A stretch of DNA of 64,000 nucleotides from Dreissena polymorpha. Its lineage: Eukaryota > Mollusca > Bivalvia > Myida > Dreissenidae. The position numbers and the translations under genes are program-made. Location: the NCBI RefSeq assembly GCF_020536995.1, contig NC_068359.1, forward strand, positions 121,829,661 through 121,893,660. Reading direction: 5' to 3'. The notes under the pieces were generated by a model that was not told the DNA's origin, ran no database searches, and worked only from the letters and a program-made list of their open reading frames with translations. Numbering within the stretch: position 1 is the first letter of the stretch; every line of letters starts with the position of its first letter. Positions 29,612 to 43,500 of the stretch are shown here, in pieces.

Positions 29612-31210
29612 TGAGCTATCAGGGATTTCAATAGACGCATAATCCTGCGTTTTGACGCGAGGAAATTAAAAATGACTCGTTTTTGACGCAACCCTTTTTT
29701 CTGCCGTGCGTCATTTTGACGCATCGAAAATTTGACCCGTGAGTCAGTCAGTTAACATCTCGAGTTCCATGGTAATAAATCCCACTGCGCTTGAAATTAA
29801 TGTTTCAATCTCTTGCACGACGGTTACATCACATTCACCTCTGTGTTGGGCTCAGAACGGACAATTGTTATGAAAACGTCTCATTCATGTCATGATCATA
29901 CCAAGCGTTCATCATTGAGGTTACAGTATACTAAACAATCTTTTGCACGACGGTTACATTGCATTCACTGCTTTAAAGAAAACCATCTCATACCATGATA
30001 TCTTATATCCGTCTTAATTCATTATTATAAAATTGATATGGTTTTTTGTTGTTAAGAAACCAACATACATACGCACGTCGAAGCAATTCCTAACGTCACT
30101 AAATAAACATTATGTTCAATTATTTACATATGTAAAGTGCGTGGAATGATTCCATCTGCGTAAATGGGCAATAAAATAGTTCCAAAGAGTTGCATTAAAA
30201 CTCGCAAGTATTTGCTCGATTTATCGTACATTTAAAAGTCATATTTCTTAATTTAATGCACGCGATCTTAAATATCCAATCAAATATACATTGAATGCGT
30301 TTGTTCGGTTTTAGCTATTTTATAGACAAAATGGCGTGCTGAGCCTTTCGCAGAGCTGTATGTGAGAGCAAGGAACGACAACTCTGCGTGGAGATTGATT
30401 AATGTTTCAGTATTTGAAACTCGGTCTATAATCGAGGGAATACCCCGGGCGTTGTTGATCTTATCTCATCTCCTCCAATACACATGTCAACTTCTTAATA
30501 GTGCGTGCGCACTAACTGGGTAATAAGCCATCCGATAATTGCAGGTTTTTTTGCAGACTTGCAGACGGCACGGTTAAAGTAAGTCGGCAAAAGTAATTAA
30601 AGAAAAACAAAATTGATCAAAGGTCTATTAATTACGTAGATCCACTATTAAGTCCAGCGAGTTGTGTCAGTTTGTTAATCCACCGATAATTACGAGTAAC
30701 ACCCATCTTATATAAACTGGAATCACAGTTCATTTTTTATACTAACATATTTCGGACATGGGTAGTATTCAAATAAACAGTAATAGATATACTAGATGTT
30801 CCATGCATTTTGATTGTGTTTTGTTAGAAAAGCTATCATAGGGATGATGATAATATAATGACGATTAGTATGTGATGAAAAGGTGCTACCTATATTACAT
30901 TATATTAAATAACTTAAATGTGTTAAAAGACTTTAATGTTTTAAAAGGAAGTAGATTTTTATGTACCAATTCATTAAAATATGTTTGTGTTTTTATCATG
31001 GTATTGTTATTTAATAAAGCAATATAACTTTTAAAGATGTTATGTTACTCTTAGAGCATATTTTTATCTAAAAAATTGATTAATACAGACAAAAACACAA
31101 TTTACGCGCTTCAAAATTGACCCCAGCTTTTTTCAATTTGACTCCTCAAAATTTCAGTCCAGGGGTCATTGACTCCTGGTTTTTAAAATCTATTGAAATC
31201 CCTGGCTATT
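29612..31210. mobile_element. possible inverted-repeat element
   Basis: The left edge GGGATTTCAATAG at about 29,620 is repeated inverted at about 31,188 (CTATTGAAATCCC), both within longer similar context (GCTATCAGGGATTTC and GAAATCCCTGGCTA). Inside are GACGCnTTTTGACGC words and, around 29,815-29,950 and 30,340-30,400, the GCACGACGGTTAC and GAGCAAGGAACGACAACTC phrases seen upstream of both galectin copies. No transposase recognised. Boundaries are tentative. Confidence 0.35.
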
Positions 31211-31214
31211 GTCA

Positions 31215-32235
31215 TCACCTTGGCGTCGGCGTCGGCGTCCGGTTAAGTTGTGCGTTTAGGTCCACTTTTCTCAGAAAGTATCAATGCTATTGCATTCAAA
31301 CTTGGTACACTTACTTACTATCATGAGGGGACTGGACAGGCAAAGTTAGATAACTCTGGCGTGCATTTTGACTGAATTATGTGCCCTTTTAATACTTAGA
31401 AAATTGAAAATTTTGGTTAAGTTTTGCGTTTAGGTCAACTTTTTTCAGAAAGAATCAATGCTATTGCATTCAAACTTGGTACACTTACTTACTATCATGA
31501 GGGGACTGGGCAGGCAAAGTTAGATAACTCTGGCGTGCATTTTGACAAAATTATGTGCCCTTTTTATACTAAGAAAATTGAAAATTTTGGTTAAGTTTTG
31601 TGTTTAGGTCTATTTTATTCCTTAAGTATCAAAGCTATTGCTTTCATACTTGCAACACTTACTACCTATCATAAGGGGACTGTGCAGGCAAAGTAATGTA
31701 ACTCTGACTGGCATTTTGACAGAATTATGTGCCCTTTTTATACTTAGAAAATAGAAAATTTGGTTATGTTTTGTGTTTAGGTCCACTTTATTCCTACAGT
31801 ATCAAAGCTATTGCTTTCATACTTGCAACACTTATTAACTATCATAAGGGGACTATGCAGGCAAAGTTGTGTAACTCTGACTGGCATTTGGACGGAATTA
31901 TGGGCCCTTTATACTTAGAAAATTGAAAGTTTGGTTAAGTTTTGTGTTTTGGTCCACTTTACCCCTAAAGTATCATAGATATTGCTTTCATACTTGGAAC
32001 ACTCGCAAACTATCTTAAGGGTACAGTAAAAGGACAAGTTGCATAACTCTGGATGTCATTTTTACGGAATTATGGCCCTTTTTTGACTTAGTAACTTTGA
32101 ATATATGGTTAAATTTTGTGTTTCGATCCACTTTACTTCTTAAGTATCAAGGCTATTGCTTTCAAACTTCAAATACTTTCATGCTATCATGAGGTTACTG
32201 TACCTGGCAAGTTAAATTTTACCTTGACCTTTGAA
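31215..32235. repeat. tandem repeat, about 175-bp unit, six copies
   Basis: Units start near 31,230, 31,413, 31,588, 31,762, 31,935 and 32,107. Each has GGTTAAGTTTTGTGTTTAGG, TATTGCTTTCATACTTG, TATCATnAGGGGACTG and GAATTATGTGCCC. Neighbouring units are more alike at the left end and more diverged to the right. The following TTGACCTTTGAATGACCTTG is a common bivalve repeat phrase. Confidence 0.85.
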
Positions 32236-32369
32236 TGACCTTGACTCTCAAGGTCTAATTATTAAATTTTGCTAAAATTGCCATAACTTCTTTATTTATG
32301 ATTAGATTTGATTGATACTTTGACAAAACTACTCTTACCTGACATACCACAATAGACTCCACCCAAACC

Positions 32370-32890
32370 ATCGCCCGTGCCCCCCCTTCCCCCCCCCCCC
32401 GAATAACCCCCCCCCCCTATTTTTTTTTTTAAGATCATCTCACAAATGACCACCACACCCTCACACTATACCCCCCCACCCCACCCCTCCCCAATTTTAT
32501 TTTTTTTGACGGTTAAAAAACAAAACTATTTATTTTGATTATTTTATGTTTGAAATACCGTCCAACCATCGCATCCAAGAATCCCAACCCCCATCCCCTC
32601 TCCCCCCCACCCGAATCCCCTCCCCCCTATTTTTTTTTTTTTTTTTAAGATCATCTCACAAATTACCACCACACCCTCACACTATACCCCGCACCTCACC
32701 CCCCCCCCCCCCCCAATTTTTTTTAAATGGTTAAAAAACACAAATATTTATTTTTATTATTTTATGTTTTAAATACCGTCCAACCATCGCACCCAAGAAT
32801 CCCCACCCCCACCCCCCCCCACCCCCCTGATTTTTTTTTCCTTTTTTTTCGCATTTTTGGAAGATAATGTAATAAATGTCCACACCCCTC
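32370..32890. repeat. C-rich and T-rich low-complexity repeat, about 190-bp unit, nearly three copies
   Basis: Each unit has a poly-C run, a poly-T run, AAGATCATCTCACAAAT, CACCACACCCTCACACTATA and ACCGTCCAACCATCGCA. Proline- or glycine-rich open frames here are artefacts of composition. Confidence 0.85.
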
Positions 32891-33285
32891 TTCACTCCAC
32901 CCATCCCTCCTTTGTGATTGAAAATGAGAGTCCCTTCACCTTTAAAAAGAAAATAGATGAGCGGTCTGCACCCGCAAGGCGGTGCTCTTGTATGAAATTT
33001 GTCTCGAATGTATAATTTTTCTTGCCTATTTTGTGTTATTGTAACATATTTTATTAATATATTACAAATCAACACATATAAAAATCGTATAATCTCGCTT
33101 TAAAAATGACAATTGGCTTTTAAAGTAATACTTATGTCATAGTTATCCAATATATATATAACTGTAGGACAAAGATTAGTGGTTACATGTATTCTCTGAT
33201 CTCGCCGCTAACTTTATAACGATTTTTCTCGAAAACAAGATGTTTGGGAAGCTTGATTCATAGTTTATTTGCGATTAGCTCGATC
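32891..33285. other. spacer before copy B
   Basis: Contains GAGCGGTCTGCACCCGCAAG (about 32,959), a phrase of a common bivalve repeat. Otherwise empty. Confidence 0.45.
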
Positions 33286-33289
33286 ATTA

Positions 33290-34060
33290 TGTACAGTGGG
33301 CCCATCTTAACCATCACACTTACATCTATATCGGTGTAAGACCGATGTATTACTTGTTAGTGACTGAAGACGTGTGTGGCACCGGCAGTTCACTTAAAGA
33401 CCTCACCAACAGACTCTCCGAAAGAGCAGGAGCATGCGGTATAGGTGTCCGCATGGAAAAGTCAAAGAGTACAAACAAAACAAGTGCATAAATCTGCATG
33501 AACGTCTAAAATCTGGTGTCCAAGAATGACAGATGTACAATTGAGGTCCGAATATGATTTTTATTGGCGACTGAAGCGGTGACCAGCTTAAGCAGGTTGT
33601 GAATAATCTGCTCCATCTGCTTTTCCGACAATCACATTACAAGTGCGTCGTAGTCTTTCTCGTATTGTTTGGCTGTGAGATCTAGTCGATTCAAGAGAGC
33701 GCAGAACGTGGGATCCAGGCCTTCGAAACAATTGTTCCAGACAACTTCTCCGCAACTCCTAGCTAAAGCACAATACAAATTAGTATGACCGTAACATGAA
33801 AGCAGCACTCGTTGGCCAACGAGAACACTTTATGGCGACCTTCAAAAGACGAAAGCTGGCTCGGTTTGGATACGTCACCACTGCACGACTGTTCAAATCT
33901 GTGCTCTAGGGCACACTAGAGAAAGGTCGCCGTCGATACCGTCAGAAGAAAATGTGAAAGAGTGCACGTCACTCCCCATGTATGAGCTATTCATAGCAGC
34001 CCACAACATACCTGACTCGCAGAGAATCATCATGGCCCTCATAACCATTAATCGTCCATT
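33290..34060 (+). mobile_element. LINE relic, 3' end of reverse-transcriptase ORF (copy B)
   Basis: Counterpart of 1-790. Better preserved in places: LKDLTNRLSERAGACGIGV followed by RMEKSK near 33,395-33,465, REHFMATFKRRKLARFG near 33,815-33,865, GTLEKGRRRYRQKKM near 33,910-33,955 and MYELFIAAHNIPDSQRII near 33,977-34,030. These are the usual last blocks of the pol ORF in a LINE group frequent in molluscs. It is interrupted by stops and deletions. Confidence 0.75.
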
Positions 34061-35035
34061 TATATTGATCGTTATTTATACCTGAATCGTAAATGAATAC
34101 TATACCGCCACAATATGACATCGCAATGACGATAACGAGGGAGTACGATGGTGATAATATGAAATTATATTGCATTATCATCATCGCATTCAATTGTATT
34201 TTGCATTTTTATTGTAAAATCGTGTCTTCGTCATCGTTCTGCCGCGGTATCGTCATCGTGTTGTCTCGTTTTTATCATCGTAATTTTTATTGACTTTCAA
34301 ACACAATCTATGCAAAGGCGACGACCCTAACGGAATCGCGTGCGTTTGAAGGCATTCGGTTCATGTATCTTTAAATATTTGATAAGAGAATGCACTAAAA
34401 AGTTCTGCTCAAATTTGAATATGTTAGTTTTGTGGTTTTGCATTTTATCATTTTTATTTCGAGATTAACGTTGAATGCGTAAGATGATTCGGTTTGATAT
34501 GTCCATTAACTTGCAATGAATGAAGACCCCACAGGTCGTATCTTTGTTTTACAGTTTCCTTAGTATCCTATCACATTCTTCTCTTAAAGATAAATGTTAT
34601 AAATGACTTTTTATCATGAATGATAAAATAGCAGGAATTGATAAAATATGAAGTAACAATAAACACTAAAATGACGTCATTATACTGACAGTATTGTATA
34701 AAATAAGTAGGTAATACAGCTACATATTTCGATGGCAGTTCTTTTGATGCCACATAATTAATGCTGAAAAATAACAATACAAACTCAGCGCAAAAAAACA
34801 AATAGAAAAACTATACTGTCCAGACAGTTGAGTTACACACACATTTACCTTAACAAAATTACTGGGAAGTGAAAACTTTAAATAAACATGTTCAATACAT
34901 CCTGTTCAACACAAGTGAAAAAAAACGGTTAAAACTTCCGCGTAACCCAACATATCAAGTACAACATGTATAGGATGTAATTATCACAAAAAGGAAGATA
35001 ATAACCATAGAGACAGAGTTGTCTCTGTATTTCTT
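34061..35035. other. intergenic DNA of copy B, no gene seen
   Basis: Aligned with 790-1,460 of copy A. Nothing recognised. Confidence 0.45.
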
Positions 35036-35312
35036 TTATCGGCCTCGCTTTGGGAATACGGGGTTATGCATGTGCGTAAAGAGTCGTTCCAGATTAGCCT
35101 TTGCAGTCTGCACAATATAATCTGGAGCTTCATTTTCTGCTTTTATGGAAAAAGACAGTATATGGTGTGGTAGAAAGAAGTCTCTTTTTAGCGGAAATCT
35201 AGATTAGGCGGAAAGTGTCGTCCCTTTTTAGCCTCTGCGGACTTCACATGCTAAGCTACGGCGAAACGTAACGCACGTTTATTAAACCCGGTATTCCCAG
35301 ATAGAAGCTCAT
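35036..35312. repeat. dispersed bivalve-type repeat (copy B counterpart)
   Basis: Same family and same place as 1,471-1,715, with TCGGCCTCGCTTTGGG at the start and GGCGGAAAGTGTCGTCCC inside. It predates the duplication. Confidence 0.6.
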
Positions 35313-37533
35313 ATGCATGTTTCGTTTTAACTTATATAGTAATGCAACAAATTGAAATGAGAGTATTTAGTAAGTCGTTTTAGAAGACACTCTTTTAAGT
35401 TATTCAACTCTGTTACGACCTGATTAAATCTTTGAACTGGATTTATGACGCTAATATGTTTTCCTACATGTCACTTAAACCGACCAGGATCTAATAATCA
35501 AAGGCAGTCCTCTCACCGGTGTTTACTATGCTATCACCGAAGTCAGGGTCAGGGTCGTGCGCTATCAATCATCTTACAAGTTTAAGTTGAATTGTAAGTG
35601 GTTATATTATAGCTTAGAATATTTTTAGAATTAGCACATGCCAAAACGAGGATACTGCGAGTCAAATCTCGGCGGTAATATTGTCTTTAACAAGAAAGGT
35701 TTGTGTCGTAATACCTATTGAAATTAAAAATCAATTGGTGTGCAGTACAATACGTTGAACCAATAATAGCCGAAATCGAACAAAACTTTGGAATTTATTG
35801 ACAATTCACTAATTTAAAAAAATAGCCATGTACACCTTACAGTTTCAATATATCTTGCCCGGCATGAAAATAAAACAACAATTTAAAAATTTATATAAAG
35901 AAACTACATAAGAATACAACAAATATCAAAACCAGATAAATCCCATGCACGACGGTTAAATAACAGTCAATATTTTGCACGACGGTCACGTTACATTCAT
36001 TTATGTGAGAGCAATGAACGACATCTCTGCATTGCGATTACAACCGGATGTGATTATTAACATTGCGCGGAAGATCATTTTAAGTATTTTATCTTAAGGC
36101 GTAGCTTCAAGTATGGTTTTCTTTAAATTAGACTAAACGACTTAAAATAAAAAGATAGTTATTGAGACGAATGAAAGAGGAACCATGCTTTATATTTGTT
36201 TAAATCTATCATGACGTGATATTTTTTTCAAGCTTTCAATTACTCGAAAGGGATATCTGACCACCAATTTGCCGCTTGTATGTAACCTAAACAGTAAACA
36301 GACAAGGACTTGACAGGCACAGGCGTTCTTTTAAGGAGGCGTCTCTTAAGGAGTGCCTAACAGACAGCGTTCTATGTATTCAATTATCTTACGGCAAGTT
36401 TAATTAAAGCTTGAAGTAATAACGAGCCTGTGCTCAATACCCGTTTACAATAATAAACAAGAACACTATAATTGCAATGCAAGACAAGTGCTTTATTTTT
36501 ACGTAGTGTAGCCACGACAAATATGAGATAATACAACAGTTTGAGAAGCGTGAGCGAAATACATTCAATTTATGGAAAACATTGCTACACAATTCTTTAT
36601 GTGGACTGACCGACCAGAGACGGTGAACGCTGGAATTATGTGCCCTTTAGTCAGGGGTCAGATCACAAACTGATTGGGCCTCATTCAATTAAGTCATTTA
36701 TCTCGCTTTAAACGTACATTTTTGGCATGTTTAAACAATAACAGACAATTGTTCTTTTGTGAAAAAAAACGTGCATACAAAATCATTCTTTTATATCAAA
36801 ATCGATGTTTACGAAGTTAGAGCGTCTGGTAGAATGACTATACACAACCTAAAACGTAATCACAAGTGCAAAAAAACTTGTCGAAATAAATATTTTATAG
36901 TGTACTGTAACTTGTTATAACGCGCAAAACAAACATTTCACGCTCTTCTTCGAAAGGCGTGAAATAAATAGTACACGTTAAAAATGAATTCAAAATTCAA
37001 ATAATCGAGATTGTATGCCGAACTGGACAATGAAATCACTGAGCGCAAAAGCTGACAACACTTTCACAGTCCTCACTACGGTCAGCCCTGTGGTCTTCTG
37101 GTCATCACAACCGTGATACATCGACTATCTCCGGAATCCTCCGTAAGTTAGGCAATAAATCGTCTGCTGATCCAGAGTGACGGTTATCACTGACGTCACA
37201 TCATTAATCCGTTCAGATCTGGAAGGATTTACAGTTTGTGATTTTATTTTTTAATTGAATAAAAATCAGTGCATTTTCTACACAATTGAATGTTTCATAC
37301 ATGTTTTGAGATCAACAGTGAAGGGGAATACCTTTTTAATTAAAATCATGACCAATAAAATTAGCACGTAAATCAACCATCGTCTCGCTGGGATCTGAAT
37401 GCACGGAACCGTTAATTTTACTACGCGAAAATTGTGCCTGGCTACGCTATGCAAGAAATTTAAGCAGACGACATTTACCGCCTGTGTATGCGATATGCAA
37501 ACATTGCGGAAGTATTAGTAAACAGCTTCGGTG
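35313..37533. other. upstream region of galectin copy B
   Basis: Aligned with 1,716-3,228 with extra segments, for example about 36,360-37,000. No gene recognised. Any promoter of the galectin gene should lie in its last part. Confidence 0.45.
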
Positions 37534-37557
37534 ATGGCGAATACAGTCAGAAATCCG
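37534..37557 (+). CDS. galectin copy B exon 1 (start exon)
   Basis: Encodes MANTVRNP and ends at a perfect GTGAGT donor in phase 0. The ATG has G at -3 and +4. The peptide is identical in copy A, although two bases of surrounding sequence differ, which supports coding use. Confidence 0.8.
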
Positions 37558-40500
37558 GTGAGTGAAAATTATCTTTCTTTATCTTGCTTTACTGTGCATG
37601 TATACATAAAATATTGAGCAGAAAGTGTTCTGATATCATACAATGTTGTTATTAATATCGGTTGTTGCGAACATTCCAGCCTAGATGTTACAATTCGTAA
37701 AAAACGATGACCCGCACGTTCCGTGTGTTAACTGTTTTCTACTATATTCAGTATTGAAAATATGCCTGTGTCTTGTTATCATTTGCCATGGAGATTCTAC
37801 TGCTGTTAATCAAATGAAATGAGCCGCGTCATGCAAAATTATGTGTTATGCCATATGCGCCCAGACTAGTTCCAGACTACACTGGTCTGGTCAGGCGAAG
37901 TATTACTCATGAAAAAAAACTATAATTTTAATATGAACGGCGGTTATTGTGTGCAGCATATTCTATCAAATGTATGCATTTTCTGAAAATGAATGAGTCA
38001 TAATATGGTGCTTAAGTAACAAGAATAACAAACTCAATTATCACAACGTGTAAATAAAGTCGTGAAACAAACCAAACATCAAACGAAATAAACACGAATA
38101 GCGATCACAAAAACAACAACGTGTACAAATAACGGGAAACAAAATTAAAATATTATATCTTAGAGTCTGGCTTCTATGGCTTAAAACGACGCTTTTAAAG
38201 TGTCTTACTTTGCAAGACCTACATAACATACATAAACAGTATTATATAGCCAGTACTAAAATCGTGGTTGCGTAAAATTTATATTGAGTGCTTGTAAAAC
38301 AGATTATAGCGGCATATGCTACGTATAAAGTGAAGTGCATTTAAAACGTGCTGAATTTTCGGAAAAGATATGCATTTTCAGAAAATGAGCCAATAATTTT
38401 ATGCTTTGTTGTGAACTTATCATATTACATAACATATTACATACACATGACTTACATAATGTAACGCGTTTTGTTATTCAATCGAGCGAACACAATGTTA
38501 AACGAGCGAAATGCAGAGACGGTTTAAACTAAGAGAGCATAACAAGTATGATAGGCAATGCGTTTTAACATGTTATTTTGTGTATTTTCCAAAATAAACG
38601 TGCACTGAACATTCATCAGCTCTACCATTTGAGCCTCGCTCTGTGAAAACGGGGCTTAATGCATTTGCGTAGAGTGTCGATCCATCAGTATATGCAGTTC
38701 GTACACGCCAATCGGAAACAGCAAAATAGGCTTTAACTGGGAGTTTTATACGAAGAGACTTCCTTTAAACGAAAAATACCAGAAATGCGGAAACTGTCTT
38801 ATTTCTGTAAGTTTGAGATAATAATGATAATCTATGCAATGTTTAACAAATGTCACAATGCTTAAAAAGAAGATTGCAGTCGTTTTTTATTATAACTTTA
38901 TAGTAAATGGGCCGTTCGCTTCAAGGTTTTAGAATATGTGTTATACTATACCCATTGGGAATCCGATTATGTAATTTAAAAAAACAGGTTGCTACCTCTC
39001 GTTGATTACCGCTACAAAATCAACGATATGGAGTTTTAATGACCACATTTGTTTAATGATCGCACATCTATAAGACGAAGAGCTGTTTATTGACTGATCA
39101 TGCACATTTTATTTAGAGAAAATTAATTTTATAAATAGTTGAGCACTTGAAATAATACAGTCGATTTGTGTATTGCGGATTTTAGTGAGTAACGGATAGG
39201 TGAAACATTTTTTGCAAAATACTATTATTTATGTTAAGATGTATAGTTTTCTATGAATTGACTACAAAAAGCCTATCATTGTTTAGTGATTCATGTTTTG
39301 TTGACGTGTGTCAATGTTTACAACTGTTTCTTTTTTCGAAAGCAAAACAAGGTCACGTTATGTACGCACCGTTTTTGTGACGACAGGAAAAGTGCAGACG
39401 AATTGTTTCTTGAATTTTGCAGATTTTGTTTGGTAAACATAATGTTCATTGACGAAATGTTTTAGTAGTATGTGTCCTTTACAAAAGTAAGAATGCTCAG
39501 AAACCAAATTGATGCGTACCATATAAAATAAGCATGAAAGCTGCAACTCGGGATTTAGTGAATAACGGAAATGTGGTGACCCAATCATATTCAGGAATGT
39601 GGGGATTGTCTCAAAATAAATATAAACTCAATTGAAGTTTTCCAATACACATGTGGTTAGCGTGTGGCTATGATAGTAATTAGTGAAAACATCATTTTTA
39701 ATGAAAAACAAATTATAACGGAAAATCGATTTCTCTGAAAACATATTTTCACTTTCAAATATATATATATAACAAGGTATTCAACTCCAAATGACCCGAA
39801 TATAGAGTGCCTCGCTTTGAACAGCCATTACTTCATCAATTGTGCAGCGATTTCCTTGAACTTGGTCTTATTAAACGCAGAAATGAATTTCCGTTCTGGA
39901 AATGAAATGTACATATATTGCAATTATTGTTTACAAATGCTCTGTCAAATTTCAAGAAATAAAACGATACACATGTAATCCGATAAAGACCTAAGCGATC
40001 CGGCAAAGGCTGAATTAGTGTAACTTGAAATTCGCGCTGTAAACAAATAATATATGTTCTGAAAATTAAAACCGCTGGCATGTTTCAATAGGAAAGACAT
40101 GTGTCTATCTAGGTTTAATGGTTTAATTTCTGAATGCACGGTGTTTACGTTGAAATGAGACTCGAAGTCCTTAGCTATCCGTTATACACCAATCGACTGT
40201 AATTTATGTAATTTCTGTGTTTTGGCATGCTAAGGTTCTATTCTTCTTTCTGCGTTTTTAATAAACATTTTATCAACGCTAATTTTGATTTTCGTCAGGT
40301 GGATTGTCATTTTAAAAATATATAAATGAACTAGTATTATTAGTTTTTTGTTGACACTTTACAGTATATATAATGTATTCAGAAATCAACTTTAAATTAA
40401 GGATACATGTTTGATTTGATGGTGGTTATCGGTTAATAGACACCGATTGAAGTTTATATGTAGGAAAAACGGTCGTTTAATAACCACACAGCACAACGAC

Positions 40501-43500
40501 AGCAAGTTGTATTTTCATCGATAATTAAGTATGACGCGAAAAATATATTGTATTATTCGATTTCATTAATATGTTTGCACTTAACTATATTTAACTACAC
40601 AATGCTCAGGCTCAGGCCTTCTTTTTTGTTAATGATAATACATCGGTGATTGCCCGTACGAAATTTTGGGGCGGAACTGAGATTGAAATGAGGCGGAATT
40701 GGGACGGAAACTATTGTTTCCGGGCGGACTAGAGGCGGAAATTGATTTCCGCCAAAAAAGACCATGTCTCTTGATTTTGTTAAGGCGGAACTGATTAGCA
40801 ATTCTGGGCGGAAATAAGACTCGGGCGGAATTTCATACTAATACAATTCTCTGGGGCGTATTTTCTGACTTAGGAAATTAACTAGGGTTAAATTGCATAC
40901 TTTTACATTTCTCTGGAGCGGATTTTCTTACTTAGGAAATTAATGCTTCAGGTGAAAATAGGTACTTAGAAAGTTTGTTGAATATCATTGATATTAATTT
41001 TCTTTTTTCCTTGAATTTGTATTAATAATAATTTATTTTGTTATTATTCTTGTTATTATTCTTTTTATTGTGAAAACAATTTTTATTCTTATAGTCAAAG
41101 GCCCTATTTTCACAACACAAATGGCCGCCGCTCAGAAATGATGTTCTTCAAAATTAAACTTGACCTTCATTTTGGCACATGAAACAACATATCCAAATTG
41201 AAAAAGAATCCGCCAAATACTATTTAAGTTTTTGCAGAGACAATAGTCAAAGTCCCTATTTGCACAAATAAATTGGCTGCCACTTGGAAACAACATAACA
41301 ATATTTCTGATAACCAAATTTGTCCATTATTTTGTCACATGAATTTAAATTTGAAAATAATACAGTTTTTGAGTAATTGCAGGAACAATGGCCTAAGTCC
41401 CTATTTTCACAATAAAAATGGCCGCCACTTGGAAACGACAAAAGTAATATTTTTGAAAATCGAACTTGACCTGCATTTTATCACACAATGTAAGCTTTTA
41501 TTGGGGATCTTTTTACCGATTTCCTACAAATATTAGCACCATGTTTTGAATATTAGTAAGTACTGAATTGGTGAAACAAATTGCTGTTTCTCTGATCTTT
41601 TCTAGCAAATATACTAAATAAAACACTTATTTACACAACAAAATCATTCGATACTTCAATTGTGCATATGTGTATATTATACAGGTCCATATCCAAGGCA
41701 GGGTGGTGGGCTAGAAGACTCTCTGTTGATTGGCCAAATGTTGTCGAAAGAAAGTTGTTCACACAAAGTAGATTCCTATGTTGTGGATCATTGCTGAAAC
41801 ATAAATGATTAATCAATACATTTATATTAGTTATAAGCAAAATATTATATGTACATTATTTTGAATAAAAGTTTTTTTATATTAAAAATAACCGCATGCA
41901 TGTATATCCTAAATATATGAACAGTTCAATTTTGTAAAATGATTTTCAATTTCATGGTGCAGTATTTATTAAAAATGAGTTAATTGTTCCATCAATTAAA
42001 TATGTTGTGTCAATCATCTGCAAAAAAGGTTTGTTTTTTGACTGACTTTATATGAAAATTGATTGAAAGGTACATGTTGTTTTTGTGATTAATTTTTTTT
42101 TTATAGCTTTTGTGACTACTTAATGCCCGTCAATCCATCAGCAGCTTAAGGAGCTATGTATATACCGGAGTAGTTCATAATACCCTCCCCCCTCGGAATC
42201 ATTCACATATTCGCCTGTCATTTCCGACCGGAAATAAATTCCGACCGGATATTTCCATCCAGTCTATTTTTTTCCGCCTCATTAGCATATTTCGCCACAA
42301 ATTTCGCCCGTTTCTGCACGCAAAAATAATTTCAGCACGGAAATAATTTCAGCTCGGAAATCTTTCCGCTTCATTAGCAAATTCCGCCCCGTTTAAGCAC
42401 CGTTTCCGCCTGGAAAACATTATTTCTTGTAATCACTATGTCCGGGCGGAATCAGCCATTTTCCAGGCGGAACTGTCTTGAATTCCGTCTCAATTCCAGG
42501 CGGAACATTTCGTACAGGTTTGTGCTGTGTTTGAAGTAAGCTGAACGAGTATCGTGTTCGAATTAACTGTAAATGGCTTGACAATATTTGTTTACACACG
42601 ATCTTAATCAAAGTTCATGGGACATTAAATATATACTTATATTACATAACGTAGATTCCACTTATATGGCAGACAATGTAGTTCATGTTTAATACTGAAC
42701 ATCCCTATGGTTGCAGTATAAGTATACATATTTTTATTCTTCCCGTTTAGAACAAAAGTAATGTATTGTCCTTAAGTACAACAATAAGATCGTGTTTTTA
42801 AAAGTGTAATTTTCAACCAGCTTGACCGGAAAAAACACCAGATTGAATTGAATCGCGATTCAATAACGGCATGTTGTTATACAATGGCAGTTTAACTTCC
42901 GTAAAGTAGATCTGACTTGAATCTCCTCATATAGCACGAGTTAGGAATATACATGTATATTCCATGATATGTTAAATAAATATTGACTTTGCGGTTAGTG
43001 AAACGTCTCAAAGATATATGACTTCTTGTAAACTATTAATAGTATGCGCGTAATTTACAGCATGCTTTACAGCGAAAGGTAATTGTTGCATTAAACTCAA
43101 ATACTCGTGAAAGTTATCAAAACGGTTTACATGTACGCTTTCATTTAAATATGTTACTTGTATAATGTAACACAACTGCTTTCTGATAACTTTCGCTTAT
43201 TACTACGCACGCACAAATCATTTAAGTGTATCTGGGTTACAATGATAGGTGCACCGATAATTCCATTTCGTTTGTTGTCTAGTGGTTTTACATGATGACA
43301 ATAATAAGTTGTATGGTTATTTGCAGTCAACCCCGTACGTGGGCCCCATTTCTGTGGGTATGACAGATGGCGCCACTATCCACGTGAGGGGTACCACGGA
43401 AAGGCACCATGCTGGGTAAATGTTAAACAAATATCAATATTATCTACATGTTATCGATTAGGCGGTATCATACAATGCTTATTTCAAGCTTGTAAAGAAA

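Noticed and set aside
32546-33075. Proline-rich and glycine-rich open frames
   Set aside because: They come from poly-C and poly-T tracts of a tandem repeat.
39358-40139. Overlapping minus-strand frames of 64-81 codons
   Set aside because: No motif, no splice context and no conservation with copy A.
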